A stretch of DNA of 64,000 nt from Opitutaceae bacterium EW11 (GCA_003054665.1 QAYY01000010.1:248001-312000), one strand, 5' to 3'. Numbered from the stretch's first letter, positions 49,149 to 58,107 are shown. A program made the numbers and translations. The notes: generated by a model not told the origin, from the letters alone.

Positions 49149-51233
49149 TTATTTCTGCTGCAGCATCTCCGCTACGAGCGCATCGGCTCCGTAGACGTTC
49201 TTCAACGTCTCAAGGATGGCTCGGATATCGACGGAAAGCGCCCGCGACTGGACGTCGCTGTAGCCATAGTCGGCCACGAGCGAATAGATGTTTCCGTCGA
49301 AGATGATGCCGACGAATTCGCCGACTTTGTTGATCGTCGGGCTGCCGGAGTTGCCCCCGATGATGTCGCAGGTGCTGACGAAGTTGAAAGGAACACCGAG
49401 GCCGAGACGTCCCTTCGCCTTCACCCAGCTCTCCGGCAGGTCAAACGGCTCGCGGTTGTCGTGCTCGGCGCTGCGCTCGTACGTGCCCCCGAGCGTGGAA
49501 AACGGCGCGATGTGTTTTCCAAGCTCCTCGTACCCCTTGATCACACCGAAGGACAGACGGAGCGTGAACGTGGCGTCTGGATACACGCTTGTGCCATACT
49601 TCGCATACCGGACCTTCTCGATCTTGGCATGGGCTTGTTCCTTGGCCTCGTTCTGCTCCTCGATCACTTTCCGCTCGGCCCGCGCAATCGGGTCGATCGT
49701 CCGCACGAACGCGATCAAGGGATCGTCCACCTTCGCCATCTCGTCCGGCGTCATCGCGTAGAGCCGTTTCCGAAACGCGACGTCCTTTACCTTCGTGCCG
49801 AGAATCAGCTCGCTGGCGCGCGCTTGCGGGCCTTTGCCGCCGAGAGCCAGCCGGATCGCGGGGTCGTTCACCCCGAGCTGCATCGTGGCGTAGATCAGAG
49901 CCTGCGTGAGTTTCACCTGCTCGAAGTCGTCGTAAATTGGCTCTTCGGAGAAGAGCTCCAGCTCGAGCGAGGGCAGGTTCGAGTCGCGGTATTCACGGAG
50001 CCGATCGCCGCTCGGCTTCGCCTTTTCCACGACGGAGCGGTAAAGCCCCCGGGCCAACCGCACCAGGCTCGAATCAAAGGCCGTGGCTTCGATGAAGTAG
50101 TTCTTCAGGTAATGCTCTCCGATGATCTGTTGGGCAGCGGCGATTTTCGGCCAGGCCTCCAGCGCTTCGGCCAGGTCAGGCCTCGTTTTCGCGAAGGCCT
50201 GAAGCTCGCCCTCCTCCTTCGCCTTGTCGTCGAAAAGTGCATGGTCCAGCAAAGCCGCGATGCGGCCGTCGTACACCTTGCGCGAATTCTGGAAGGAAAA
50301 CAGGTCGTCGCGGGCGCGGCGGGCGTTCTCCTTGCTGCGAGCCGACCAGCTGGTAAGGGCGACTTCGTTCATCTTTATATAACCCAGCGCCGTCGGCACC
50401 CGCACGTCGCGCATGAACGCGAGTTCGGCCGACGTCAGCAGCCGGCTTGTGCTGCCGGGATGGCCGCTGACGAAAACGAGTTCGTTGTCCCCGGCGCCCT
50501 TCGGCTGAACCTTGAAGTAATGGTCGATCTTGGCGGGCTGCCCGTTCTCGTAGGCGCGCACCAGGGTGATATCCAGGTCGAAGCGCGGAAACTCGAAGTT
50601 GTCCGGGTCTCCGCCGAAAAACGCCGCCTGCTGTTCGGGCGCGAACACCAAACGCACATCCGTGTAGCGCTTGTAGCGGTACAGGTGGTATTGGCCGCCC
50701 TGGTACAAGGTCACGACGTCGCTCCGAAGGCCCGTTTTCGCGAGCGATTCCTTTTCGATCGCCGACTTGGCGGCGCGCCGGGCGGCGAATGCCTCCGCAG
50801 CCGTCGCCCCGGGCTTCACGGCCGCATTGATCTTGTCGGTCACGTCCTCGATCGAAATGAGCACGTTGAGCTCGAGATCCTTGCATTTCAGCTCGTCCGC
50901 GCGGGTCTTCGCATAAAAACCGTCGCGAAGATAATTGTGCTCCGCGGAACTGAGTTTCTGCACGGCATCGGCGCCCACGTGGTGGTTCGTGATGATCAAA
51001 CCATCGGCCGTGATGAACGAGCCCGACCCGCCGTTGTTGAATCGCACCGACGACTTCTGAACGTGCTCCAGCCAGGCCGGAGTCGGTTCAAAACCGTAGG
51101 CATCCTTCAGCCGCTGCACGGGCGGCGCGTTCAAAAGCCACATGCCCTCGTCGGCACGCAGCGAAGTCACGGACACGACACCGGCGATCGCCATCACCGC
51201 CGGAGTCCCGAAGAAGCGCATCAGATTACGCAT
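49149..51233 (-). CDS. Secreted S46-family dipeptidyl peptidase
   Basis: The 694-residue serine peptidase belongs to the DPP7/DPP11 group, which removes dipeptides from peptide N-termini in the periplasm. A signal peptide (FFGTPAVMAIAGVVSVTSLRA) precedes the mature start ADEGMWL. The catalytic His lies in LIITNHHVG, and the Ser in DIIGGNSGSP near the C-terminus. The start at 51233 is chosen because it is followed directly by the signal peptide. It is divergent from the first corA. Secreted M3 and M28 peptidases are encoded about 9-14 kb away, which points to peptide scavenging. Confidence 0.92.
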   Translation of the reverse strand: MRNLMRFFGTPAVMAIAGVVSVTSLRADEGMWLLNAPPVQRLKDAYGFEPTPAWLEHVQKSSVRFNNGGSGSFITADGLIITNHHVGADAVQKLSSAEHNYLRDGFYAKTRADELKCKDLELNVLISIEDVTDKINAAVKPGATAAEAFAARRAAKSAIEKESLAKTGLRSDVVTLYQGGQYHLYRYKRYTDVRLVFAPEQQAAFFGGDPDNFEFPRFDLDITLVRAYENGQPAKIDHYFKVQPKGAGDNELVFVSGHPGSTSRLLTSAELAFMRDVRVPTALGYIKMNEVALTSWSARSKENARRARDDLFSFQNSRKVYDGRIAALLDHALFDDKAKEEGELQAFAKTRPDLAEALEAWPKIAAAQQIIGEHYLKNYFIEATAFDSSLVRLARGLYRSVVEKAKPSGDRLREYRDSNLPSLELELFSEEPIYDDFEQVKLTQALIYATMQLGVNDPAIRLALGGKGPQARASELILGTKVKDVAFRKRLYAMTPDEMAKVDDPLIAFVRTIDPIARAERKVIEEQNEAKEQAHAKIEKVRYAKYGTSVYPDATFTLRLSFGVIKGYEELGKHIAPFSTLGGTYERSAEHDNREPFDLPESWVKAKGRLGLGVPFNFVSTCDIIGGNSGSPTINKVGEFVGIIFDGNIYSLVADYGYSDVQSRALSVDIRAILETLKNVYGADALVAEMLQQK

Positions 51234-51342
51234 GCGGGACCCAAAACCAACCGCTGCCCCGTGACAAGCGCTCGGCCGACTTCGCCGCCACCAGGATACT
51301 TGGGCTTGCGACCTCTCAGACGACGTAAATCCTCGGCCGAGG

Positions 51343-52314
51343 ATGATCCGCTCTTTCGTTTTCAGCGAAGGCAAGCTTGTCGGCCGCGACCTCGAAGTGG
51401 AGGCGTTGCGGATCGTCCGCGCCGACAAGGGCCTCGTCCTCTGGGTTGACCTTCAGGACCCGACGCCCGAGGAGATCAAAACCATCCTGGAGGGCGTCTT
51501 CCAGTTCCACCCGCTGGCGATCGAAGACTGCGTCTCGCCGACTTCGCTGCCCAAGGTCGAGGACTACGACGAGTATTTGTTTCTCGTCATGCACGCGGTC
51601 GACTTCACCCAGACGGAGAAGTTCAGCACCACGGAACTCGATCTCTTCCTGGGCAAGGACTACCTCGTCACGTTTCACCGCGCCAAACTGAAATCCATCG
51701 ATCTGGCGATGGACCGCTGCGCGAAGACCTCCGGCGTCATCGCTCGCGGTCCGGACCGGCTGGCCCATTCGGTCCTCGATCTGTTGGTCGACAACTACAA
51801 ACCGGTCACGGACGAGCTGCGCGCCGAGCTCGAGGTGATCGAGGGACGGGTTTTGGGCGAGGACACGACTAAGGACCTCATTCCCGAGCTGCTCCAGGTG
51901 CGCTCCGAAATCTCGCACCTTCGACAGATCATCCGCCCGCAGCGCGACACCGTGAACCGCCTCACCCACGGCGATACAAAGATGATTCGCGGCGTGATGC
52001 TGCCCTATTTTCGCGATCTGCGGGACAACCTGATCCGGATCGACGAAACCGCAGCGACCTACGCCGACCAGTTGCTCATCTCGTTCGATCTCTACCTGAG
52101 CCGCTCCGACTTTCAGGCCAACGAGGGCATCAAAGCCCTCACCGCCCTCACGGCGTTAACGCTGCCTGCCACGCTCGTCGGCACCTGGTACGGCATGAAT
52201 TTCGAACACATGCCGGAGCTGAAGTCGCCGTACGGATACCCCTCCGCGCTGATCGTCACCGTCCTGCTGACCTACTGGATGTGGCGCTGGTGCAAGCGGA
52301 GAGGATGGATCTGA
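51343..52314 (+). CDS. corA: CorA-family metal ion transporter (copy 1)
   Basis: A 323-residue member of the CorA magnesium/cobalt channel family, which assembles as a pentamer in the inner membrane. The large cytoplasmic N-terminal domain includes FQFHPLAIEDCV and YDEYLFLVMHAVD. Two C-terminal helices carry the pore motif YGMNF (in GTWYGMNFEHMPEL). The C-terminus WRWCKRRGWI is basic. A second, similar gene of equal length follows after 155 bases. The two probably arose by duplication and may be subunits with different expression. Confidence 0.94.
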   Translation: MIRSFVFSEGKLVGRDLEVEALRIVRADKGLVLWVDLQDPTPEEIKTILEGVFQFHPLAIEDCVSPTSLPKVEDYDEYLFLVMHAVDFTQTEKFSTTELDLFLGKDYLVTFHRAKLKSIDLAMDRCAKTSGVIARGPDRLAHSVLDLLVDNYKPVTDELRAELEVIEGRVLGEDTTKDLIPELLQVRSEISHLRQIIRPQRDTVNRLTHGDTKMIRGVMLPYFRDLRDNLIRIDETAATYADQLLISFDLYLSRSDFQANEGIKALTALTALTLPATLVGTWYGMNFEHMPELKSPYGYPSALIVTVLLTYWMWRWCKRRGWI

Positions 52315-52318
52315 ACGC

Positions 52319-52466
52319 GCCTGGCGCCGAAGCGGCACCAGGCTAATGAAGAAGGAAGAAGGATGAATGAAGAATTCAGCACTCCGGCGGAACAATCCCC
52401 ACACGTGGCGCAACGCGTCTTTTATTCTGCATTCTTCATTCTTCCCTCATCCTTAGGCCTACGGCC
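52319..52466. repeat. Intergenic inverted heptamer-repeat element (corA/corA)
   Basis: Five bases after the first corA stop lies a hairpin with a 10-base stem and one mismatch (52319-52328 with 52334-52343). TAATGAAGAAGGAAGAAGG (from 52344) and a GATGAATGAAGAA stretch follow. After a spacer comes the inverted array ATTCTGCATTCTTCATTC... (about 52425-52455). A small hairpin, GGCC-TAC-GGCC (52456-52466), then precedes the second corA start by three bases. The layout matches the elements in the nuo operon. Confidence 0.75.
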
Positions 52467-52469
52467 GCA

Positions 52470-53441
52470 ATGATCTCCTCCCTGGTCTATCGCGATTCCA
52501 AGCTCTCGGCGGTGAACCCGCCGCCGGAGACGCTCGCGATCCTGCGGACCGAGCCGGGCGTCATGATCTGGGTCGACCTCTCGGCCCCGACGGATTCGGA
52601 GACGAAGCTGATCCTCGAGCAAACCTTCGCCTTTCACCAACTCGCGATCGAAGACTGCGTGAGCGACTCGCCGTTTCCAAAACTCGAGCCGTACGACGAT
52701 TATCTCTACCTGGTGATGCACGCGGTCGACTACCGGCAGGATCATGTCTTTAGCACGACCGAGCTGGATCTGTTCATAGGGAAGAATTTCCTCGTCACCT
52801 ACCACCGGGAACCGCTCCGCCCGGTCGACGCCTCGCTCGATCGGTTCAGCAAAAGCCCCACGATCGTCGTGCGAGGGCCCGACCGCTTCGCTCACACAAT
52901 CCTCGATTTCATGATCGAGGCGTACAAACCGGCCCTCGACGCGCTGCACCGCCAGATCGAAGGCGTGGAGAGCGGCGTCCTGAGCGGGATCAGCGCCCCC
53001 GAGTTGTTTCCGCAGGTCGTCGGTCTTCGGAAACAGCTCTCGCAGCTCCGGCAGATCGTCCGCCCGCAACGCGAGATCATCGTCGAACTCGCGCAGGGAA
53101 AGTATCGCCTCATCCGAAGCGTGATTCTGCCGTACCTGCGCGATCTTTCGGAAGAGATGGGGCGTATCGAGAATCAGGCTACAGGTTGGTCCGAACAGCT
53201 GATTCTTTCCTTCCGGATATTCCTCAACAAATCCAGCCACGAGGCAAACGAGGGCATCCGCGTCCTCACCGCGATTACCGCTCTCACCTTCCCCGCCCTG
53301 GTCGTCGGCGGCTGGTTCGGGATGAATTTCGAGCACATGCCGGAGCTCCACGCGAAGCACACCTACCCTGTCGCCTGGTCGCTCATGCTCGCCAGCACCT
53401 ACGCGATCTGGCTATTCATGCGCCGAAGAAAATGGTTGTGA
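52470..53441 (+). CDS. corA: CorA-family metal ion transporter (copy 2)
   Basis: This paralogue of the preceding gene has the same length (323 residues) and the same layout. The cytoplasmic domain contains FAFHQLAIEDCV and YDDYLYLVMHAVD, and the pore motif is FGMNF in GGWFGMNFEHMPEL. The C-terminal tail is MRRRKWL. The proteins match closely in the regions quoted but differ widely elsewhere, so the duplication is not recent. It sits 29 bases before the sigma-54 activator gene, so read-through into that gene is possible. Confidence 0.93.
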   Translation: MISSLVYRDSKLSAVNPPPETLAILRTEPGVMIWVDLSAPTDSETKLILEQTFAFHQLAIEDCVSDSPFPKLEPYDDYLYLVMHAVDYRQDHVFSTTELDLFIGKNFLVTYHREPLRPVDASLDRFSKSPTIVVRGPDRFAHTILDFMIEAYKPALDALHRQIEGVESGVLSGISAPELFPQVVGLRKQLSQLRQIVRPQREIIVELAQGKYRLIRSVILPYLRDLSEEMGRIENQATGWSEQLILSFRIFLNKSSHEANEGIRVLTAITALTFPALVVGGWFGMNFEHMPELHAKHTYPVAWSLMLASTYAIWLFMRRRKWL

Positions 53442-53470
53442 CCTGAGGCTAGCCCCAGCCCGCCCGGACC

Positions 53471-54874
53471 ATGCCCCTGAAAAACGCGCGATTCTTGTTG
53501 CTGGAGGACGAGCCGATCTTTCGGCGGAGGATTTCTGCGTACCTGGAAAAGGCCGGGGCGGAAGTCACGCCGGCAAAGTCTCTGGCCGAAGCCCGAGAAC
53601 TCCTGCGGACACTCGCCTTCGATTTCGCTTTGTTGGACGTCAATCTTCCGGACGGCCGCGGCCTCAGTCTTCTCAGCGACAAATCCGTCCCCGATAGCGT
53701 CGTGACGCTCGTCATGACGGCAGAGGGCGCTGTCGAAGGGGCGGTCGAAGCCATGCGCCTCGGCGCGGCGGATTACCTGGTGAAGCCGTTCGATCTCGAC
53801 GAGCTGTCTGTCCGGCTCGCGCGAGCGCGACGCGATCGCCAGAAGCGACGGGGAGAACAGTTCCGTCGCGAGCAGCAAGCCGCCGCCGGTCAGTTGTTTT
53901 TTTTCGGCGAGGCGATGCGTGCGATCGAGGTTCAGGTGGAGAAAATTCTCGCCGCCGATCGCCGGATCCAGGGCGCACCACCGCCGCCCATCCTTCTCGA
54001 AGGCGAGACCGGCACCGGGAAAACGACCCTCGCCCGCTGGATCCACCAACACGGCCCGCGTTCCGATGGCCCTCTGATCGATGTCAACTGCTCCGCGTTG
54101 CCCGACACGTTGGCGGAGTCGGAGCTTTTCGGCCATGAACGGGGCGCTTTTACCGACGCGAAAGAAGCGCGCATCGGGCTCCTGGAGGCCGCGGAGGGAG
54201 GAACCGTTTTTCTGGACGAGCTTCCCAGCCTCTCGCCCGCCATTCAGGCGAAACTGTTGAAGGCAGTGGAAGACCGCAACATTCGGCGCCTGGGGAGTTC
54301 GCGCACCGTAAGCATCGACGCGCGGCTCATCGCCGCCACGAACGCCGATCTGCAGGCGCTGATCGCGACAGGACGTTTCCGCGAGGACCTCTACCACCGC
54401 CTCGATCTTTTCCGGATCCGGATTCCTCCTCTCCGCGAACGCGGGCAGGACATCGTGCCCCTTGCCGAGATGATCGCCGCTCGGGTCGCGAAAAACTACG
54501 GGCTTCGCTCGCAATCCATCCCGGCCGTGGGCCAACTACGCCTGCGCGCCCACCGCTGGCCGGGCAACGTCCGCGAACTGGCACACGAGATCGAACGTTC
54601 GTTGGTGTTCGACGACGACAAGCTGACCTTTTCCAGCCTCGCTGCCTCGACCGGCGCGAGCACCGCCTCGGGCGAATCCTGGATGAGCCCGCAGTTCAGG
54701 TTTCCCGAGAACGGTTTCGACCTGGAAAAAGCGATCGACGGGTTCATCCAACGCGCACTCGCGCAAGCGGAGGGAAATGTCTCGGCCGCCGCCCGACTGC
54801 TGGGCGTTTCTCGCGATTACGTTCGATACCGATTGAAAGATCGGGACCGTCCCGAAGAACCCCACGCGCCCTGA
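53471..54874 (+). CDS. Sigma-54-dependent response regulator, NtrC type
   Basis: The 467-residue regulator has a receiver domain (1-120; D56 in FALLDVNLPDGRG). The central AAA+ domain has Walker A GETGTGKT near residue 178 and Walker B GGTVFLDEL. The arginine-finger region is FREDLYHRLDLFRIRIPPL, and a Fis-type helix-turn-helix lies at the C-terminus (NVSAAARLLGVSRDYVRYRL). The sigma-54-contact loop reads GAFTDA rather than GAFTGA. A strong -24/-12 promoter with an upstream dyad lies just downstream, so the next operon is the likely target. Its kinase partner is probably encoded at 56698. Confidence 0.93.
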   Translation: MPLKNARFLLLEDEPIFRRRISAYLEKAGAEVTPAKSLAEARELLRTLAFDFALLDVNLPDGRGLSLLSDKSVPDSVVTLVMTAEGAVEGAVEAMRLGAADYLVKPFDLDELSVRLARARRDRQKRRGEQFRREQQAAAGQLFFFGEAMRAIEVQVEKILAADRRIQGAPPPPILLEGETGTGKTTLARWIHQHGPRSDGPLIDVNCSALPDTLAESELFGHERGAFTDAKEARIGLLEAAEGGTVFLDELPSLSPAIQAKLLKAVEDRNIRRLGSSRTVSIDARLIAATNADLQALIATGRFREDLYHRLDLFRIRIPPLRERGQDIVPLAEMIAARVAKNYGLRSQSIPAVGQLRLRAHRWPGNVRELAHEIERSLVFDDDKLTFSSLAASTGASTASGESWMSPQFRFPENGFDLEKAIDGFIQRALAQAEGNVSAAARLLGVSRDYVRYRLKDRDRPEEPHAP

Positions 54875-54904
54875 GGTTGGGCAACCAGCCCCGCCGTTTT
54901 GCCG

Positions 54905-54928
54905 GAATTGGGGGCTATTTCCCAATTC
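54905..54928. promoter_or_regulatory. Dyad upstream of sigma-54 promoter, candidate activator site
   Basis: Perfect 8-base inverted arms GAATTGGG (54905-54912) and CCCAATTC (54921-54928) are separated by eight bases. The centre lies about 85 bases upstream of the -24/-12 elements at 55002. This is a typical distance for an NtrC-type enhancer site. Binding by the regulator at 53471 is inferred. Confidence 0.6.
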
Positions 54929-54951
54929 GGGGTAGCCTGCGAACAGAGTCA

Positions 54952-54992
54952 ATATACTGTAACAAAATGATATACTGCTAGTTACACGTAAC
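54952..54992. promoter_or_regulatory. Direct and inverted repeats in the sigma-54 promoter region
   Basis: ATATACTG occurs twice as a direct repeat (54952-54959 and 54970-54977, 18 bases apart). It is followed by the dyad GTTAC-AC-GTAAC (54981-54992). The stretch is AT-rich compared with its surroundings and may be a bending or secondary regulator site. Confidence 0.4.
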
Positions 54993-55001
54993 TTAGCCCC
55001 C

Positions 55002-55017
55002 TGGCACAGCCCCTGCA
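55002..55017 (+). promoter_or_regulatory. Sigma-54 (-24/-12) promoter
   Basis: TGGCACAGCCCCTGCA matches the sigma-54 consensus TGGCAC-N5-TTGCA except for one base. The invariant GG (55003-55004) and GC (55015-55016) have the required 10-base spacing. Transcription would start near 55028, just before the small secreted protein gene at 55040. The sigma-54 activator gene lies immediately upstream. Confidence 0.85.
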
Positions 55018-55039
55018 CCTTCCGGTGCCGACGCCAATC

Positions 55040-55420
55040 ATGAAAACTTCCACCAAAATCAGCCTACTTGCTTCCGTGCTGTTGCTGAGTCTGCCTGCCG
55101 CATTCGCGCAGTCGAACAACGCGAACACACATCGCCCCGATCCGGGTGTTCCGGCGAATGCCGGGAAAGGTTCTGCGGAATCCGACGCCGTTCGCGCCCT
55201 GATCAAAGAATTCGAGACGAAGCGCGAGCAGTACATTTCCGACCGGAAAGCCCTGATCGCCCGCCTCCAGGGTGCCACCGCCGATGAGCGTAAGCAGATT
55301 CTCGAGCAGCTGCGGACAGAACAGCAGTCGCGCATCGAAGAACAGCGTGCGCTCGCCAAGCAAATCCGCGAGGAGCTGAAAACGCTCCGGCAGCAGCGCA
55401 AATCCGGAAACGGTGGGTAA
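55040..55420 (+). CDS. Small secreted coiled-coil protein
   Basis: The 126-residue product has a clear signal peptide (MKTSTKISLLASVLLLSLPA, cleaved near AFAQ). A Pro/Asn-rich segment leads to an amphipathic helix from about residue 45 to the end, rich in Glu, Lys, Arg and Gln (TADERKQILEQLRTEQQSRI is part). No family was recognised. A periplasmic coiled-coil or Spy/CpxP-like chaperone shape is possible but not shown. It is the first gene after the sigma-54 promoter and probably the most strongly induced one. The ATG at 55040 follows the expected transcription start closely. Confidence 0.8.
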   Translation: MKTSTKISLLASVLLLSLPAAFAQSNNANTHRPDPGVPANAGKGSAESDAVRALIKEFETKREQYISDRKALIARLQGATADERKQILEQLRTEQQSRIEEQRALAKQIREELKTLRQQRKSGNGG

Positions 55421-55507
55421 TACTACCGGCGCAGTCGCCTCGGGGTGACTGCTCTCCATTCCAGGGCAGGGCGGACGCGCACTGCCCTGTCGTTTTGTCG
55501 AATCCGA

Positions 55508-56695
55508 ATGGCCGCACTTTCCTCCTCCCGCCTTCGCACCGTCGCACTCCTCGCCGCGAGCTACCTCGGCGCATGGAGCGTCGATAACCTGCGAGCACAG
55601 GCATCCGACGTCGCGGGGGATCAATCCCTGCCCAGGGAGCTGCAGTCGGAATTGGATGCGCTGCTCAAGCCAGGTTGGATCATTTCGGGTTCAGCCAAAC
55701 TCGCCGCTGGCTATCGCGACAACATCCTGCTCTCCGCCTTCGACGCCGCAGGCCGCGGCTTCGTCGACGGCCAAGTGGAGACGCTCGCCCTGCGGCCCGC
55801 GGAATCCGCCTGGGAATACGTGGCGTTTCTCAACGCCGACGTGCTTCGGTATATCTCGCCGCTGCCGGGCGCGAACGGAGAACAGCAATGGTTCGGCCAG
55901 GGAGAAGTGCGCTGGATCCCGGATTCGCGCGTCCGCGCCGGATTCTCTCTCCAGGGCTACTACCAGGACATGGTGGTCGATCTTTCCGAAACGGAAGCCC
56001 AGCGCGTCATCGCGCCCATCAAGGCGCGCGGCGTGATGGCCGCGGTATCCAGCCGCGTCCTACTGCCCTGGCATTTCAGCCTGGAGCCGGCTGTCCAGGA
56101 GCACCTGAGCGATTACCTCGACTATCCCGGCGACTACCGGGAGCAGAAGTCCGGCACGCGCCTCGAGTGGAAAAAGTGGGAGTGGCTCGCGCTCTCCGGT
56201 GCTTGGTTTCACCACGAACGAAAGTACAAGGATCGGCCCGACTACACTGCCGGAGGCCGCGCGCTTCCAGGCACCCGGCTGAACTTCAGCCAGGAGGAGG
56301 GCGAACTCAAAGCATCGTCCGCGTTCGCTGGAGCGGGAAAATGGACGATGTCCGCGTCGGTCGGCCGCCTGAGCAACCGCGACGGAGCGTCGGGCTACTT
56401 CGACTACAACCGGAAGCAGGCCAAACTCGCGATCGGATGGTCGTACGGCGCTTGGAGCGTGAACGCGGAGGGGACCGCGCAGCGATTCGACTATCTTGTC
56501 CAGACGGTGGGGATCGGAATCTCGCCGCCGCCCAGGGTGGCGGACAACTTTGACACGCTCCTGCGCGTGGAACGCCGTTTGGGCCGGCACTGGACCGCTT
56601 TCGCCGAGGGCCGTTGGGAGCGAAACCGCTCCAACGAGGCGGAATTCGATTACCGCGGCAGCACGGCGCTCGCCGGCGTGGGGCGGGAATTCTGA
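55508..56695 (+). CDS. Predicted outer-membrane beta-barrel protein
   Basis: The 395-residue protein has a signal peptide (LRTVALLAASYLGAWSV...) and many short alternating hydrophobic strands bounded by aromatic residues (ISGSAKLAAGYRDNILLSAF, WSYGAWSVNAEGTAQRFDYL). It ends in a C-terminal phenylalanine (ALAGVGREF), the usual outer-membrane insertion signal. No specific porin family was recognised. It lies 87 bases after the small secreted protein and 2 bases before the sensor kinase, all in one orientation. The ATG at 55508 is chosen ahead of the signal peptide. Confidence 0.78.
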   Translation: MAALSSSRLRTVALLAASYLGAWSVDNLRAQASDVAGDQSLPRELQSELDALLKPGWIISGSAKLAAGYRDNILLSAFDAAGRGFVDGQVETLALRPAESAWEYVAFLNADVLRYISPLPGANGEQQWFGQGEVRWIPDSRVRAGFSLQGYYQDMVVDLSETEAQRVIAPIKARGVMAAVSSRVLLPWHFSLEPAVQEHLSDYLDYPGDYREQKSGTRLEWKKWEWLALSGAWFHHERKYKDRPDYTAGGRALPGTRLNFSQEEGELKASSAFAGAGKWTMSASVGRLSNRDGASGYFDYNRKQAKLAIGWSYGAWSVNAEGTAQRFDYLVQTVGIGISPPPRVADNFDTLLRVERRLGRHWTAFAEGRWERNRSNEAEFDYRGSTALAGVGREF

Positions 56696-56697
56696 CG

Positions 56698-58107
56698 ATG
56701 AAAGCACACCCGACATCGCCCTGGCTCGTCCCTGTCTCGGTCACCGCGACGGTCACACTCGTATTCGGGCTCCTAGTGGGCGGGCTCACGCTGAAACTCC
56801 GCAGCGAACTCCACGACGAGGTGCTTCGCCGCGAAGCAGAGGCGATTCACGCCGTCGCCCAAATGCAGCTGGGGGCAGCCGAGCTCCATCTCACCGACGT
56901 CGGAGTGCAGGACCCGGTTCAGGATCTCTTTGCCGCCGTGCTCGAATCGTCGAGGCTGCGCGGCGTTCTTGCTGTGCGGTTGTACGACGAAAAAGGCGAC
57001 CTGCGCGATGCCCTGCCGGTGCTCGATGAAACAGCTCCGATGCCGGCTTGGTGGATACGTTTCACCCGGCAAAACCAACCGATTGCGCGCTTTCATCCCG
57101 AGGCGCCTCTCGAATCGGTTTACGGCTTACCCGTTCAAACCGGCTCCCGTCGCGGCAATGTCCCGTTGCTCGAAGTGGCCGTCCCCCTGCTTGCCAGCAA
57201 GGGCGGTCAGGCGCCGCTCGGAGTGGCGCATTACTGGATCGACGGCCGCGCCGTGGCCGACGAGTTCGCACGCACGGACCGCGGACTGGCCTGGCAGGCG
57301 GGCGCCGCCTTCACGGTGAGTTCGCTCTTGGTCGTCGCCGTTCTGGCGTGGGCTTTTTCCCGTCTCGAGAAGACCAACCGACAACTCCGTGTCCAGGGCG
57401 CCGATTTGGCCCGCGCCAACCAGGAACTGTCCTTCGCCGCCAAAACCGCCGCAGTCGGCGCGATCAGTTCGCATCTGATCCATGAGATCAAAAACCCGTT
57501 GATCGGCCTCGAGGGTTTCGTCCGGTACCAGGTCGGAAAGCCGAACGATCCGGCCGCGGCGGAGACCTGGCGAGAAGCCGCCGACGCGACCCGGAGGTTG
57601 CGCGACATGATCAACCAGGTGGTTTCGATCCTTCGCGACGAGACGTATGGAGGACTCGACTACAGGATGTCCGCCACCGAGGTGGTGCACACGGTGCATG
57701 CGCGCCTGGCCGATCTCTCCGCCAAGACCGGCGTCGTTTTCTCCGACGAAACGCCGGAGGGAATAGAACTCACGGCCCGCACCGCCAACCTCGCCTGCCT
57801 CATTCTGGTCAATCTCGTCGGCAACGGCATGGAAGCCGCTCCGCGCGGAAGCATGGTTCGCCTCAACGCCGGGAAAGACGGCCAGCAGGTCAGATTCACG
57901 GTCAGCGACTCCGGCGGTGGACTGCCCGCAGCCGTCCTCGAGTTTCTTTTCCACCCAGTGACGAGCAGCAAACAGGGAGGCTCGGGCATCGGCCTCGCCA
58001 TCAGCCATCAGCTCGCGCAACAAGCCGGCGGAGAGCTTCAGCTCGTCCGCAGCGACCCGCAGGGAACCGAGTTCGTTCTCACCGTACCTGCGGCCCCCGC
58101 CGAATGA
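56698..58107 (+). CDS. Sensor histidine kinase within sigma-54 operon
   Basis: The 469-residue kinase has an N-terminal membrane helix (VSVTATVTLVFGLLVGGL), a periplasmic domain of about 170 residues and a second helix (AAFTVSSLLVVAVLAWAF). A short linker leads to a HisKA-type dimerisation segment with the acceptor His in LIHEIKNPLIGLEGFV. The ATPase domain is complete: N-box LVNLVGNGMEAAP, G1 SDSGGGLP, G2 GSGIGLAIS. It is the obvious partner of the NtrC-type regulator at 53471, although it lies downstream of the promoter that regulator should control. It overlaps the following gene by four bases. Confidence 0.9.
   Translation: MKAHPTSPWLVPVSVTATVTLVFGLLVGGLTLKLRSELHDEVLRREAEAIHAVAQMQLGAAELHLTDVGVQDPVQDLFAAVLESSRLRGVLAVRLYDEKGDLRDALPVLDETAPMPAWWIRFTRQNQPIARFHPEAPLESVYGLPVQTGSRRGNVPLLEVAVPLLASKGGQAPLGVAHYWIDGRAVADEFARTDRGLAWQAGAAFTVSSLLVVAVLAWAFSRLEKTNRQLRVQGADLARANQELSFAAKTAAVGAISSHLIHEIKNPLIGLEGFVRYQVGKPNDPAAAETWREAADATRRLRDMINQVVSILRDETYGGLDYRMSATEVVHTVHARLADLSAKTGVVFSDETPEGIELTARTANLACLILVNLVGNGMEAAPRGSMVRLNAGKDGQQVRFTVSDSGGGLPAAVLEFLFHPVTSSKQGGSGIGLAISHQLAQQAGGELQLVRSDPQGTEFVLTVPAAPAE

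Noticed and set aside
51234-51342. Magnesium riboswitch (M-box) upstream of the first corA
   Set aside because: The 109-base gap has no recognisable M-box helices or conserved loops and is too short for the full structure plus an expression platform.
49461-51449. Long plus-strand frame antisense to the S46 peptidase
   Set aside because: Same antisense effect of codon bias; no start context, no domain, and it would overlap the start of corA.
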